DNA of 64,000 nucleotides from the NCBI GenBank assembly GCA_014529385.2, contig CM043956.1, positions 66,080,281 to 66,144,280 on the forward strand, read 5' to 3'. The stretch comes from Adiantum capillus-veneris. Lineage: Eukaryota; Streptophyta; Polypodiopsida; Polypodiales; Pteridaceae. Below the pieces are notes generated by a model, which ran no database searches, was not told where the DNA came from, and was given only the letters and a program-made list of their open reading frames with translations. The translations under genes were made by a program, and so were the position numbers. Positions 1 to 11,294 of the stretch are shown in pieces; positions within the stretch are counted from its first letter, which is position 1; every line of letters starts with the position of its first letter.

Positions 1-1047
1 GAGCCTCCTCATTTGCAATGGCAGATATAATAGTTGCAACAAATGGAGGAGCATTCACAACAATGCGAGCCTTTCTAAATTTATACACGCCAATCAGTCT
101 TTCAAATATCTCTTTGTTGTTTTGTTAATTGTGAAGCAAAACTTTTGCAGCATAGATTGAATGCTGCCTATCAAGAATCCAATGATGATAATCTTTAATT
201 TTTTTCTCTTCTACCTCTTCTACTACCAAAGGAGTCCCCTTCTTTGACTTTGCATTTCGAACAGGCATCAAATATGCACATGTTGCACGCTTGGTCATAC
301 TCTGTGAAAATCCAAATAACACTTTTTCAGCGTGTTTTTATCCATAATACGTGCACTATAGTGATCAGGAGCAAGCCAACAATTTTGAATAGGGATATCA
401 AATTCCCTAAATTGGAAAGGAAAATAGTTTATGTACTTATTCATTCCATCTGTATCTTTTTCTTGTCCTTTCACGGCCTCAGCTTCTAAAACATCTGGAT
501 CCACAATTCTCATCTTTGACATTGAACCCTCTGTTGATGAGGATGCCAAAGATGCATTGTCTACATCGAAAATGGAACTAGTTCGCTTAGCTGTTACTTT
601 CTGCACATTTGTTTGCTTGTATGTAGATGGTGGTCGCGAAGCTTTCACCTTTTTTCGTTGTAGTGTGGCAATGATGGAGCTTTGAAGTTGATCTAATGTG
701 ATATTTGGATTTAATTATGCAAACTTCTATCCTCGAGAAAACATTGTCTCTTCTTTGTTTCCAGGCATGTGCTCCAATGCATATGCTCCTGGAGTTAGTT
801 GAAATTCTAGATTCATTGGAACTAGAATGTCAATGCATTCCACCTCCGGATGACTATCAACTACAGATACAGATGCTTCCACAACAAGTCCAACATCTTC
901 AAACAAGCTGTCATTCTCCTTTTTGGCAATAAATAGATGCACCTTATGAAATTGTGCACCCACTATACAATGTATGTCCAAATACCATTTCCTAAGATCA
1001 TTGCAAGTATAGTCAACTGAGACAGCAAGACATCTTTCTTGAAACAA
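1..1047 (-). pseudogene. Degraded coding remnant with a DGQHR/ParB-like motif
   Basis: Three minus-strand open stretches (1047-727, 648-295, 322-125) read as parts of one protein. The first two share a frame and are separated by TAG at 727-729 and TAA at 715-717. A frameshift near 295-322 leads into the third, which ends at TAA 125-127, and the same frame stays open to the window edge. The last part holds YHHWILDRQHSIYAAKVLL, resembling the (D/H)GQH(R/S) motif of DGQHR/ParB-like domains with Gly replaced by Arg. A Ser/Thr/Lys-rich linker lies at 648-480. The 648 stretch opens on GTG, so no true start is visible there. No function can be claimed; such motifs occur in uncharacterised plant and mobile-element proteins. 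Spliced introns could explain some breaks, but I see no convincing splice sites. The 3' end lies outside the window. Confidence 0.5.
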
Positions 1048-1104
1048 ACAAAAACCAAATGTTTTTTTAACATATACTCTTTTGTAATGGATTAAGTTTG
1101 TGTG

Positions 1105-2608
1105 AATACAAGGTCCACCACTTGTTCAAGCTAGATCTAAGCAAGTATACATAGTGATCTTTTAAGCTGGTAAACTAAGGAAAGAGAGAAGCAAGGTCCA
1201 CCACTCTTCCAAGCTCAGCTCTAGACAACATGGAGAGATTTGAGGTCTTCTAATATAGGCATGGATAAATGGTAGAAGGTTGAACACTTGTCCAATCTAT
1301 CATCTCTAGTAAAATGGGAGGTATGGACTTAAGATTCACCATGTAACCAACCTATACGTTATTGTATTATGAAGACTTGCAAAGAAAAGCTCCACCACTT
1401 ATCTAAGCTAGTTCCAAAATCAACATGGAGAGAAGCAAGCTCCACAATTTGTCCAAGCTCAGCTCCATTGAAACATGGAAAACCTATTATCCCTAGTAGC
1501 ATGAGTGGTTTAGTCTCAAGATTCACCATTTTCCACTCTATATCATTAATATAAGAAGAATTGGGTGTTAAGTTCTACCACTTGTCCAACCTATAAGGTT
1601 ATATCTTAAATGGTATTCTTTCTTACCACTTGGAATGCCCACGATATGTTTTACATGGGAATTTTGTTCCAAGGTCCACCACTTGTCCAAGCTAGGCTCC
1701 ATTAAAACATGGAGAGAAGAATGCTCCACCATTTCTCTAAGATCGACTCCATTGAAACATGGAGAGAAGCAAGCTCCACCATGTCTCCAAGATACCAGGC
1801 TCCATTGAAATACCTTAAACCCACGATACTTTGTACATGGGGGTTTAAATTCAAGGTCCACCAATTCTTTAACCTATTAATCCTAGTAGCATGAGTGGTT
1901 TGGTCTCAAGATTCATTCCACTCTAAGTTATTATATTGAGAAGATCTGGGTGTTAAGGTCCACCACTTGTCCAACCTATAAAGGCTATATCTTAAATAGT
2001 ATTCTTTCTCACCACTTGGAATGTCCATGATATGTTTAACATGGGGGTTTGGCTCCAAGGTCCACCACTTGTCCAAGCTAACGCTATTGAAACATAGAGA
2101 GAAGCAAAGGTCCACCACTTCTCCAAGCTAGGCTCCATTGAAACATGAAGAGAAGGATGCTCCACCATTTCTCAAAGATAGGCTCCATTGAAACTTGGAA
2201 TAAAGCAAGCTCCACCATGTCTCCAAGATGCTAGGCTCCATTAAAATATCCTAAACCCAGGATATCTTTCTCACCACTTGTCCAATCTATTATGCCTAGT
2301 AGAATTAGTGGTTTGGTTTCAAGATTCACCACTAGTCAACTCTATGTCATTATATTAAGTATTGGGTGTTAAAGTTCACCACTTGTCTAACCTATAAGGT
2401 TATATCTAAAATGGTATTATTTCTCACCACTTGGAATAACCATGATATGTTTTAAATGGGGATTTAGATCCAAGGTCCATCGCTTGTCCAAGCTAACTCT
2501 ATTGAAACATACAGAGAAGCAAGATTAGCACTTGTCCACTCTATGTCATCATATTAAGAAGAATTGGGTGTTGAATCCCACCACTTGGCCAACCTATAAT
2601 GCTATATC
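1105..2608. repeat. Satellite array, block 1 (442-bp family, diverged)
   Basis: Degenerate copies of a satellite whose core is GGTCCACCACTTGTCC followed by AAGCTA or AACCTAT, and of the 50-bp subunit that includes GGCTCCATTGAAACATGGAG. The edge copies (1105-1560) are the most diverged, as is usual at array margins. Minus-strand open frames here, rich in DKWWT and CFNG, are by-products of the repeat. The block ends at the TTAA (2609-2612) where the first TIR element begins. Confidence 0.9.
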
Positions 2609-2612
2609 TTAA

Positions 2613-3913
2613 CACTAGAATGGTAACAGGACACTTTTATGTCCTTGGACACTTTTGTGTCCTGTTAAGTGACCATTTTCTTGAATTATTTGAAGAGTAT
2701 GAAAATGAATTTCTAGGTGCTATATATCCACAAATTTTCCTTATGAGCTGAAAAAAACCTAGCATTTTTTTTTGAGTATCGATCTCACCATTAACCTTAC
2801 TCTTGCACAACATTTTTGAACCTAAACTGTGTGAAAAAACGGGTCCTGATTTTGGCTTTATTTCAATTTTTGGAAACTATACCACTCTAAACTTCATGTT
2901 TGTGAGGTTTAGATGGCTAGAGGTTAGGTCTTCATAGTTCTTAACATGTTTTGATGCTTGTAGGGAGAGGTAAGTGTTAAAATTGAAAGTTATGACCAAT
3001 TTACAAGAATTGCATAATCCTGTTTTTTGGCCAAAATTAGCACTTTTATGATTTTTTTGGTGGCTTTCTTGATATCCAAATTCAATTTTGATTGTGTAAG
3101 TGTAATGTATAACATAATCTAATCTTCCTTGAGTTTTGGGGGACCTAATATGCTATATATCATAGTATATGATGATGGTTGAGTTTTTTGATTGCTGAAG
3201 AATATGATACATTTTAGAGTAGCAAGTATAACTTTCTCAATATTGCTAGTTTCTTAGGCAAATTGTGTGTATTTTGTAGATAGTAACCATATCTAATCAT
3301 AGACTACAAACTTGGCTAGATATTGAGTAGTTTCTATGGGTTTCTAGAGGTCATAATGCTAAACCCAATTTTTTCATTTTTGCTTTATTTAGCACTTTAT
3401 CATTTCCCCCAAGGTTCTTATTGTAAGAGATCCATTATACTTTTGACATGATCCATGGATCATTTTGAATCCAAAGGCCCAAAGGGAACTAAGAAAACAT
3501 GTATATAGTATCTGTATTGAGTGTGACTATAGAAACTTTGATGATAGGTCCGCAGAATGGCAAAAATGCAACAGTGAGGTAAAATCAACCATATTTTTTG
3601 GTCACCAACCCATTGAAGTTAACGGGGCATTTTATCTCATGACCTACAAAAATCCCCACTCTTATTTATATGGAATCAACCGTAAGAAATTGTTGTTTTG
3701 GGCAAAATGCATTGGGCCATCAACTTTGGAGGCTTGTAGTGACCAAGGGATGAGAAAAATTATAAGTTTCTTATATTTGACGTATGTAGTAGTTATTGAA
3801 CTATAAGCTCATCAAAGGATTCTTCAAAATGAGTGGATCTACTATGGTTTTGGAAATTTTTCCCAAAACCCTGAAAGGACACTTTTATGTCCTGTTAGGT
3901 TACTATTCTAGTG
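2613..3913 (+). mobile_element. TTAA-flanked TIR element, copy 1
   Basis: The 1,301-bp insert starts CACTAGAATGGTAAC and ends with its near-perfect inverse (one mismatch: GTTACTATTCTAGTG). TTAA lies directly outside both ends (2609-2612, 3914-3917). The uninterrupted satellite reads tatatcTTAAatggtattc at this spot, so one TTAA became two. Subterminal GGACA...TGTCC hairpins lie inside both ends. A 113-codon open frame (3465-3806) is shared by position with other copies; this copy lacks a T/A-rich stretch of about 38 bp found in the rest. The TTAA duplication fits piggyBac-like elements; a TA duplication with TIR ACACTAG cannot be excluded. No transposase is encoded, so the element is non-autonomous. 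Confidence 0.8.
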
Positions 3914-3917
3914 TTAA

Positions 3918-6900
3918 ATGGTATTCTTTCTCACCACTTAGAATTCCCATGATATTTTTTACAAGGGGGTTTTGTTCCAAGGTCCACCACTTGTCCAAGC
4001 TAGGCTCCATTGAAACATGTAGAGAAGGATGCTCCAACAAGTCTCCAAGATGTTAGGCTCCATTGAAATACCTTAAACTCATGATATTTTGTACATGGGG
4101 GGTTTACATTCAAATTTCACCACTTGTCCAACCTATTATCCCTAGAAACAAGAGTGAATTGATCTCAAGATTCACTAAGAGTTCACTCTATGTCATTGTA
4201 TTGAGAAGATCTGGGTGTTAACGTCCACCACTTGTCCAACCTATAAGGCTATATTATCCTAAATGATGTTTTTTCTTACCACTTGAAAACCCACGATATT
4301 CTGTACATGGGGGGTTAACATTCAAGGTCACCACTTGTCCAACCTATTATCTCTAATATCATGAGTGATTTGGTCTCAAGATTCACCACTTTTTCACTCT
4401 ATGTCATTATATTAAGAAGATCTGGGTGTTAAGGTTCACCACTTGTCCCACCTATAAGGCTATATCTTAAATGGTATTCTTTCTCACCACTTGGAATTCC
4501 CATGATAAGTTTTACATGGGAGTTTGGTTCCAAGGTCCACCACTTGTCCAAGCTAACTCTATTTAAACATAGAGAGAAGCAAAGGTCCACCACTTGTCCA
4601 AGCTAGGCTCCATTGAAACATGGAGGGAAGCGTGCTCCACCATTTGTTCAAGATAACCTACATTGAATGAAGAGAAGCAAGCTCCACCATGTATCCAAGA
4701 TGCTAAGCTCCATTGAAATACCTTAAACCCATGATATTTTGTACATGGGGGTTTTACATTCAAGGTCCACCACTTGTCCAACCTATTGTCCCTAGTAGCA
4801 TGAGTGATTTGGTCTCAAGATTCACCAATTTTCCACTCTATGTCATTATATTAAGAATATCTGGGTGTTAAGGTCCACCACTTATCCAACCTATAAGGTT
4901 ATATCTTAAAGGATATTCTTTCTCACCACTTGGAATGACCATGATAGGTTTTACATGGGGGTTTGGTTCCAAGGTCCACCACTTCTCCAAGCTAGACTCC
5001 ATTGGAACATGGAGAGAAGGATGCTACACCATTTCTCCAAGATAGGCTCCATTGAAACATGAAGAGAAACAAGCTGCACCATGTCTCCATGATGCTAGGT
5101 CATATGTGGGGTTTAATTTCAAGGACCACCACTTGTATAACCTATTATCCCTAGTATCATGAGTGGTTTGGTCTCCAGATTCACCACTTTTTCACTCTAT
5201 GTCATTATATTAAGAAGATTTGGGTGTTAAGGTCCAACACTTGTCCAACCTATAAGGCTATATCTTAAATGGTTTTCTTTCCCACCGCTTGTAATGCACA
5301 TGATAGGTTTTACATGGGGGTTTGGTTCCAAGGTCCACCACTTGTCCAAGCTAACTCTATTGAAACATAGAGAGAAGCAAAGGTCCACCACTTGTCCAAG
5401 CTAGGCTCCATTGAAACATGGAAAGAAGGATGCTCTACGATTTGTCTAAGATAGTCTCCATTGAAACATGAAGAGAAGCAAGATTCACCATGTCTCGAAG
5501 ATGCTAGGCTCCACTGAAATTCCTTAAACCCATGATATTTTGTACATGGGGGGTTTACGTGCAAGGTCCACCACTTTTCCAACCTATTATCCCTAGTAGC
5601 ATGAGTGGTTTGGTCTCGAGAAACACCAGTTTTCCACTCTATGTCATTATATTAAGAAGATCTGGGTGTTAAGGTCTGCCACTTGTCCAACCTATAAGGC
5701 TATATCCTAAAGAGTATTCTTTCTCACCACTTGGAATGACCATGATAGGTTTTACATGGGGATTTGGTTCCAAGGTCCACCACTTGTCCAAGCTAACTCT
5801 ATTCAAACATAGAGAGAAGCAAAGGTCCACCACTTGTCCAAGCTAGTCTGCATTGAAACATGGAGAGAAGGCTGCTGAACCATTTCTCCAAGATAGGCTC
5901 CATTGAAACATGAAGAGAAGCAAGCTGCACCATACCTCCAAGATTCTAGGGTCCATTGAAATACCTTAAACCCACAAAAAATTATACATGTGGGGTTTAC
6001 ATTCAAGGTGCAACACTTGTCCAACCTATTATCCCTAGTAGCATGAGTGGTTTGGTCTCAAGATTCACCACTTTTCCACTCTATGTCATTATATTAAAAG
6101 GCTCTGGGTGTTAAAGTCCACCACTTGTCCAACCTTTAATGCTATATCTTAAATGGTATTCTTTCTCACCACTTGGAATGCCCATGATAGGGTTTACAAG
6201 GGGGTTTGGTTCCAAGATCCACCATTTGTCCAAGCTAACTCTATAGAAACATAGAGAGAAGCAAAGGTCCACCACTTGTCCAAGCTAGGCTCCATTGAAA
6301 CATGGAGAGAAGGATGCTCCACCATTTATCCAAGATAGGCTCCATTGAAACATGAAGAGAAGCAATCTGCACCATGTTTCCGAGATGCTAGGATCCATTG
6401 AAATACCTCAAACCCACAATATTTTGTATATGGAGGGTTTACATTCAAGGTCCACCACTTGTCCAACCTATTATCCCTAGTAGCATGAGTGGTTTGGTTT
6501 CAAGATTTACCACTGTTCCACTCTATGTCATTATATTAAGAAGATGTGGGTGTTAAGGTCCACCACTTGTCCAACCTATATGGCTATATCTTAAAGGGTA
6601 TTCTTTCTCAACACTTGGAATGACCATGATAGGTTTTACATGGTTGTTTGGTTCCAATGTCCACCACTTGTCTAAGCTAGGCTTCATTGAAACATGGAGA
6701 GAAGAATGCCTCACCATTTATCCAAGATAGGATGCATTGAAACATGAAGAGGAGCAAGCTGCACCATGTCTCCGAGATTCTAGGCTTCATCGAAGTACCT
6801 TAAACCCATGATATTTTGTATATGCGGGGTTTACAATTAAGGTGCACCACTTGTCTAACCTATTATCCCTAGTAGCATGAGTGGTTTGGTCTTAAGATGC

Positions 6901-7580
6901 ACCACTTTTCTACTCTATGTCATTATATTAAGAAGATATAGGTGTTAAGGTCCACCAGTGATCCAAACTATAAGGCTATATCTCAAATGGTATTCTTTCC
7001 CACCACTTGGAATGCACATGATAGGTTTTACATGGGGGTTTGGTTCCAAGGTCCACCACTTGTCTAAGATAACTCTATTGAAACATAGAGAGAAGAAAAG
7101 GTCCACCACTTGGCCAAGCTAGGCTCCATTGAAACATGGAGATAAGGATGCTCCACCATTTCTCCAAGATAGGCTCCATTGAAACATGAAGAGAAGCAAG
7201 CTGTACCATGTCTCCAAGATGCTAGGCTCCATTGAAATACCTGAAACTCATGATATTTTGTACATGGGGGGTTTACATTCAAATTTCACCACTTTTCCAA
7301 TCTATTATCCCTAGAAATAAGAGTGGATTGATCTCAACATTCACTAAGAGTTCACTCTATGTCATTATATTAAGAAGTTCTTGGTGTTAAGGTGCACCAC
7401 TTGTCCAACCTATAAGGCTATATTATCCTAAATGGTGTTTTTTCCTTCCACTTGAAAACCCACGATATTTTGTACATGGGTGGTTTACATTCAAGGTCAC
7501 CACTTGTCCAACCTATTATCTCTAATATCATGAGTGGTTTGGTCTCAAGATTCACCACTTTTTCAGTCTATGTCATTATA
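3918..7580. repeat. Satellite array, block 2 (442-bp higher-order repeat)
   Basis: The phrase TGGGTGTTAAGG recurs at 4423, 4862, 5221, 5663, 6105, 6547, 6939 and 7381-7382. The spacings are 439, 359, 442, 442, 442, 392 and 442. The unit contains about four 50-bp subunits, each with a CACCA(C/T)(T/G) box and CCATTGAAACATGGAGAG-like text, plus about 240 bp of more diverged units. The 392-bp unit lacks exactly one 50-bp subunit (the one beginning AACTCTATTGAAACATAGAG). Confidence 0.9.
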
Positions 7581-9836
7581 TTAACACTAGAATGGTAACA
7601 AGACACTTTTATGTCCTTGGACACTTTTGTGTCCTATTAAGTGACCATTTCGCTTCAAATATTTGAAGAGTATGAAAATGAATTTCTAGATGCTATATAT
7701 CCACAAAGTTGCCTTATGAGCTGAAAAAAACATAGCATTTTTTTTTAAGTATCGATCTCACCATTAACCTTACTCTTGCACAACATTTTTTAACCTAAAC
7801 TGTGTGAAAAAACGGGTCCTATTTTTCGTTTTTTTTCAATTTTTGGCAACTATACCACTCTAAACTTCATGTTTGTGAGGGTTAGATGGCTAGAGGTTAG
7901 GCCTTCATAGTTCTCAACATGTTTTGATGCTTGTAGGGAGAGCTAAGTGTTAAAATTGAAAGTTATGACCAATTTACAAGAATTGCATAATCTTGTTTTT
8001 TGGCCAAAATTAGCACTATTATGATTTTTTTGGTGGCTTTCTTGATATCCAAATTCAATTTTGATTGTGTGAGTGTAATGTATAACATAAAGCTAATCTT
8101 ACTTGAGTTTTGGGGGACCTAATATGCTATATAGCATAGTATATGATAATGGTTGAGTTTTTCGATTGTTGAAGAATTCGATACATTTTAGAGTAGCAAG
8201 TATAACTTTCTCAATATTGCTAGTTTCTTAGGCCAATTGTGTGTATTTTGTAGGTAGTAACCATATCTAATCATAGACTACAAACTTGGCTAGATATTGA
8301 GTAGTTTCTATGGGTTTCTAGAGGTCATAATGCTAAATCCAGTTTTTTCATGTTTGCTGTATTTAGCACTTTATCATTGCCCCCAAGGTTCCAATTGTAA
8401 GAGATCGATTATCCTTTTGACATGCTCCATGGCTCCTTTTGAATCCAAAGGCCCAAACGAAACTAATAAAACATGTATATAGTATCTGTATTGAGTGTGA
8501 CTATAGAAACTTTGATGATAGGTCCGCTGAATGGCAAAAATGCAACTTTTTTGTACCTTCTTTTTTTGCCCAAAAAAAAAATAGTGAGGTAATAGCAACT
8601 ATCTATTTTGGTCACCAACCCATTGAAGTTAACGAGGCATTTCATCTCATGTCCTACAAAAATCCCCACTCTTATTTATATGCAATCAACCATAAGAAAT
8701 TGCTGTTTTGGGGTAAAATGCACTAGTCCATCAACTTTGGAGGCTTGTAGTCATCAAGAGATGAGAAAAATTACAAGTTTATCATTTTTTCCATATGTAG
8801 TAGTTATTGAAATATAAGCTCATGAAAGGATTTTTCAAAATGAATGGATCTACTATGGTTTTGGATTTTTTTCCCAACACCATGAAAGGACACTTTTATG
8901 TCCTGTTAGGTTACCATTCTAGTGTTAAGAAGATCTGGGTGTTAAGGTCCACTACTTGTCCCACCTACAAGGCTATATCTTAAACGGTATTCTTTCTCAC
9001 CACTTGAAATGCCCATGATAAGTTTTACATGGGAGTTTGGTTCCAAGGTCTACCACTTGTCCAAGCTCACTCTATTGAGACATAGAGAGAAGCAAAGGTC
9101 CACCACTTGTCCAAGCTAGGCTCCATTGAAGCATGGAGGGAAGCATGGTCCACCATTTGTTCGAGATAGGCTACATTTAATGAAGAGAAGCAAGCTCCAT
9201 CATGTCTCCAAGATGCTAGGCTCCATTGAAATACCTTAAACCCATGATATTTTGTACATGGTGGGTTTACATTCAAGGTCCACCACTTGTCCAACCTATT
9301 ATCTCTAGTAGCATGAGTGATTTGGTCTCAAGATTCACCACTTTTCCACTCTATGTCATTATATTAAGAATATCTGGGTGTTAAGGTCCACCACTTATCC
9401 AACCTATAAGGTTATATCTTAAAGGGTATTCTTTCTCACCACTTAGAATGACCATGATAGGTTTTACATGGGATTTTGGTTCCAAGGTATACCACTTGTC
9501 CAAGCTAACTCTATTGAAACATAGAGAGAAGCAAACGTCCACCACTTGTCCAAGGTAGACTCTATTGAAACATGGAGACAAGGATGCTCCACCATTTCTC
9601 CAAGATAGGCTCCATTGAAACATGAAGAGAAGTAAGTTGCACCATGTCTCTGCGATGCTAGGTCCATTGAAATAACTTAAACCCATGATATTTTGTATAT
9701 GTGGGGTTTAATTTCAAGGTCCACCACTTGTCCAACCTATTATCCCTAGTAGCAAGAGTGGTTTTGGTCTCAAGATTCACCACTTTTTCACTCTACGTCA
9801 TTGTATTAAAAAGATTTGGGTGTTAAGGTTCAACAC
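6125..9836. repeat. Tandem segmental duplication, left copy (about 3.71 kb)
   Basis: Sequence from about 6125 matches sequence from about 9837 with a constant offset of 3,712-3,714. Shared private variants include aacctttaatgctatatc (6131 and 9843), the element ends (7581 and 11295; 8925 and 12637) and the phrase tacttgtcccacctac after the element. The duplication carries satellite DNA and TIR element copy 2 together. Breakpoints lie within the satellite and are accurate only to some tens of bases. Confidence 0.8.
7585..8924 (+). mobile_element. TTAA-flanked TIR element, copy 2
   Basis: A 1,340-bp element with the same termini as copy 1 (CACTAGAATGGTAAC and its exact inverse), flanked by TTAA at 7581-7584 and 8925-8928. 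The host site is cattataTTAAgaagat, a different position in the satellite unit from copy 1. GGACAC-TTTT-GTGTCC, a perfect 6-bp stem with a 4-base loop, lies near the left end. The shared open frame (from 8439) is broken by an extra G near 8710. Confidence 0.8.
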
Positions 9837-11294
9837 TTGTCCAACCTTTAATGCTATATCTTAAATGGTATTCTTTCTCACCACTTGGAATGCCCATGAT
9901 AGCGTTTACAAGGGGGTTTGGTTCCCAGATCCACCATTTGTCCAAGCTAACTCTATAGAAACATAGAGAGAATCAAAGGTCCACTACTTGTCCAAGCTAG
10001 GCTCCATTGAAACATGGAGAGAAGGATGCTCCACCATTTATCCAAGATAGGCTCCATTGAAACATGAAGAGAAGCAAGTTGCACCATGTTTCCGAGATGC
10101 TACGATCCATTGAAATACCTTAAACCCACAATATTTTGTATATGGAGGGTGTACATTCAAGGTCCAACACTTGTCCAACCTATTATCCCTAGTAGCATGA
10201 GTGGTTTGGTTTCAAGATTTACCACTTTTCCACTCTATGTCATTATATTAAGAAGATGTGGGTGTTAAGGTCCACCACTTGTCCAACCTATATGGCTATA
10301 TCTTAAAGGGTATTCTTTCTCACCTCTTGGAATGACCATGATAGGTTTTACATGGTTGTTTGGTTCCAAGGTCCACCACTTGTCTAAGCTAGGCTTCATT
10401 GAAACATGGAGAAAAGGATGCTTCACCATTTATCCAAGATAGGATGCATTGAAATATGAAGAGGAGCAAGATGCACCATGTCTTCGAGATTCTAGGCTTC
10501 ATCGAAGTACCGTAAACCCATGATATTTTGTATATGGGGGGTTTACATTCAAGGTCCACCACTTGTCTAACCTATTATCCCTAGTAGCATGAGTGGTTTG
10601 GTCTTAAGATGCACCACTTTTCTACTCTATGTCATTATATTAAGAAGATATGGGTGTTAACGTCCACCAGTGATCCAAACTATAAGGCCATATCTCAAAT
10701 GGCATTCTTTCCCACCACTTGGAATGCACATGATAGGTTTTACATGGGGGTTTGGTTCCAAGGTCCACCACTTGTCTAAGATAACTCTATTGAAACATAG
10801 AGAGAAGAAGAGGTCCACCACTTGGCCAAGCTAGGCTCCATTGAGACATGGAGAGAAGGATGCTCCACCATTTCTCCAAGATAGGCTCCATTGAAACATG
10901 AAGAGAAGAAAGTTGTACCATGTCTCCAAGATGCTATGCTCCATTGAAATACCTGAAACTCATGATATTTTGTACATGGGGGGTTTACATTCAAATTTCA
11001 TCACTTTTCCAACCTATTATCCCTAGAAACAAGAGTGGATTGATCTCAAGATTCACTAAGACTTCACTCTATGTCATTATATTAAGAAGATCTGGGTGTT
11101 AAGGTGCACCACTTGTCCAACCTATAAGGCTATATTATTCTAAATGGTGTTTTTTTTCTTTCCACTTGAAAACCCACGATATTTTGTACATGGGCGGTTT
11201 GCATTCAAGGTCACCACTTGTCCAACCTATTATCTCTAATATCATGAGTGGTTTGGTCTCAAGATTCACCACTTTTTCAGTCTATGTCATTATA
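8929..11294. repeat. Satellite array, block 3
   Basis: Continuation of the 442-bp family between TIR element copies 2 and 3. It spans the joint of the 3.71-kb tandem duplication near 9837. Minus-strand open frames are by-products of the repeat. Confidence 0.9.

Noticed and set aside
2613-3913. CACTA (En/Spm) classification of the TIR element because it starts CACTA
   Set aside because: CACTA elements make 3-bp duplications; the three bases on each side (TAA and TTA) do not match, while TTAA does.
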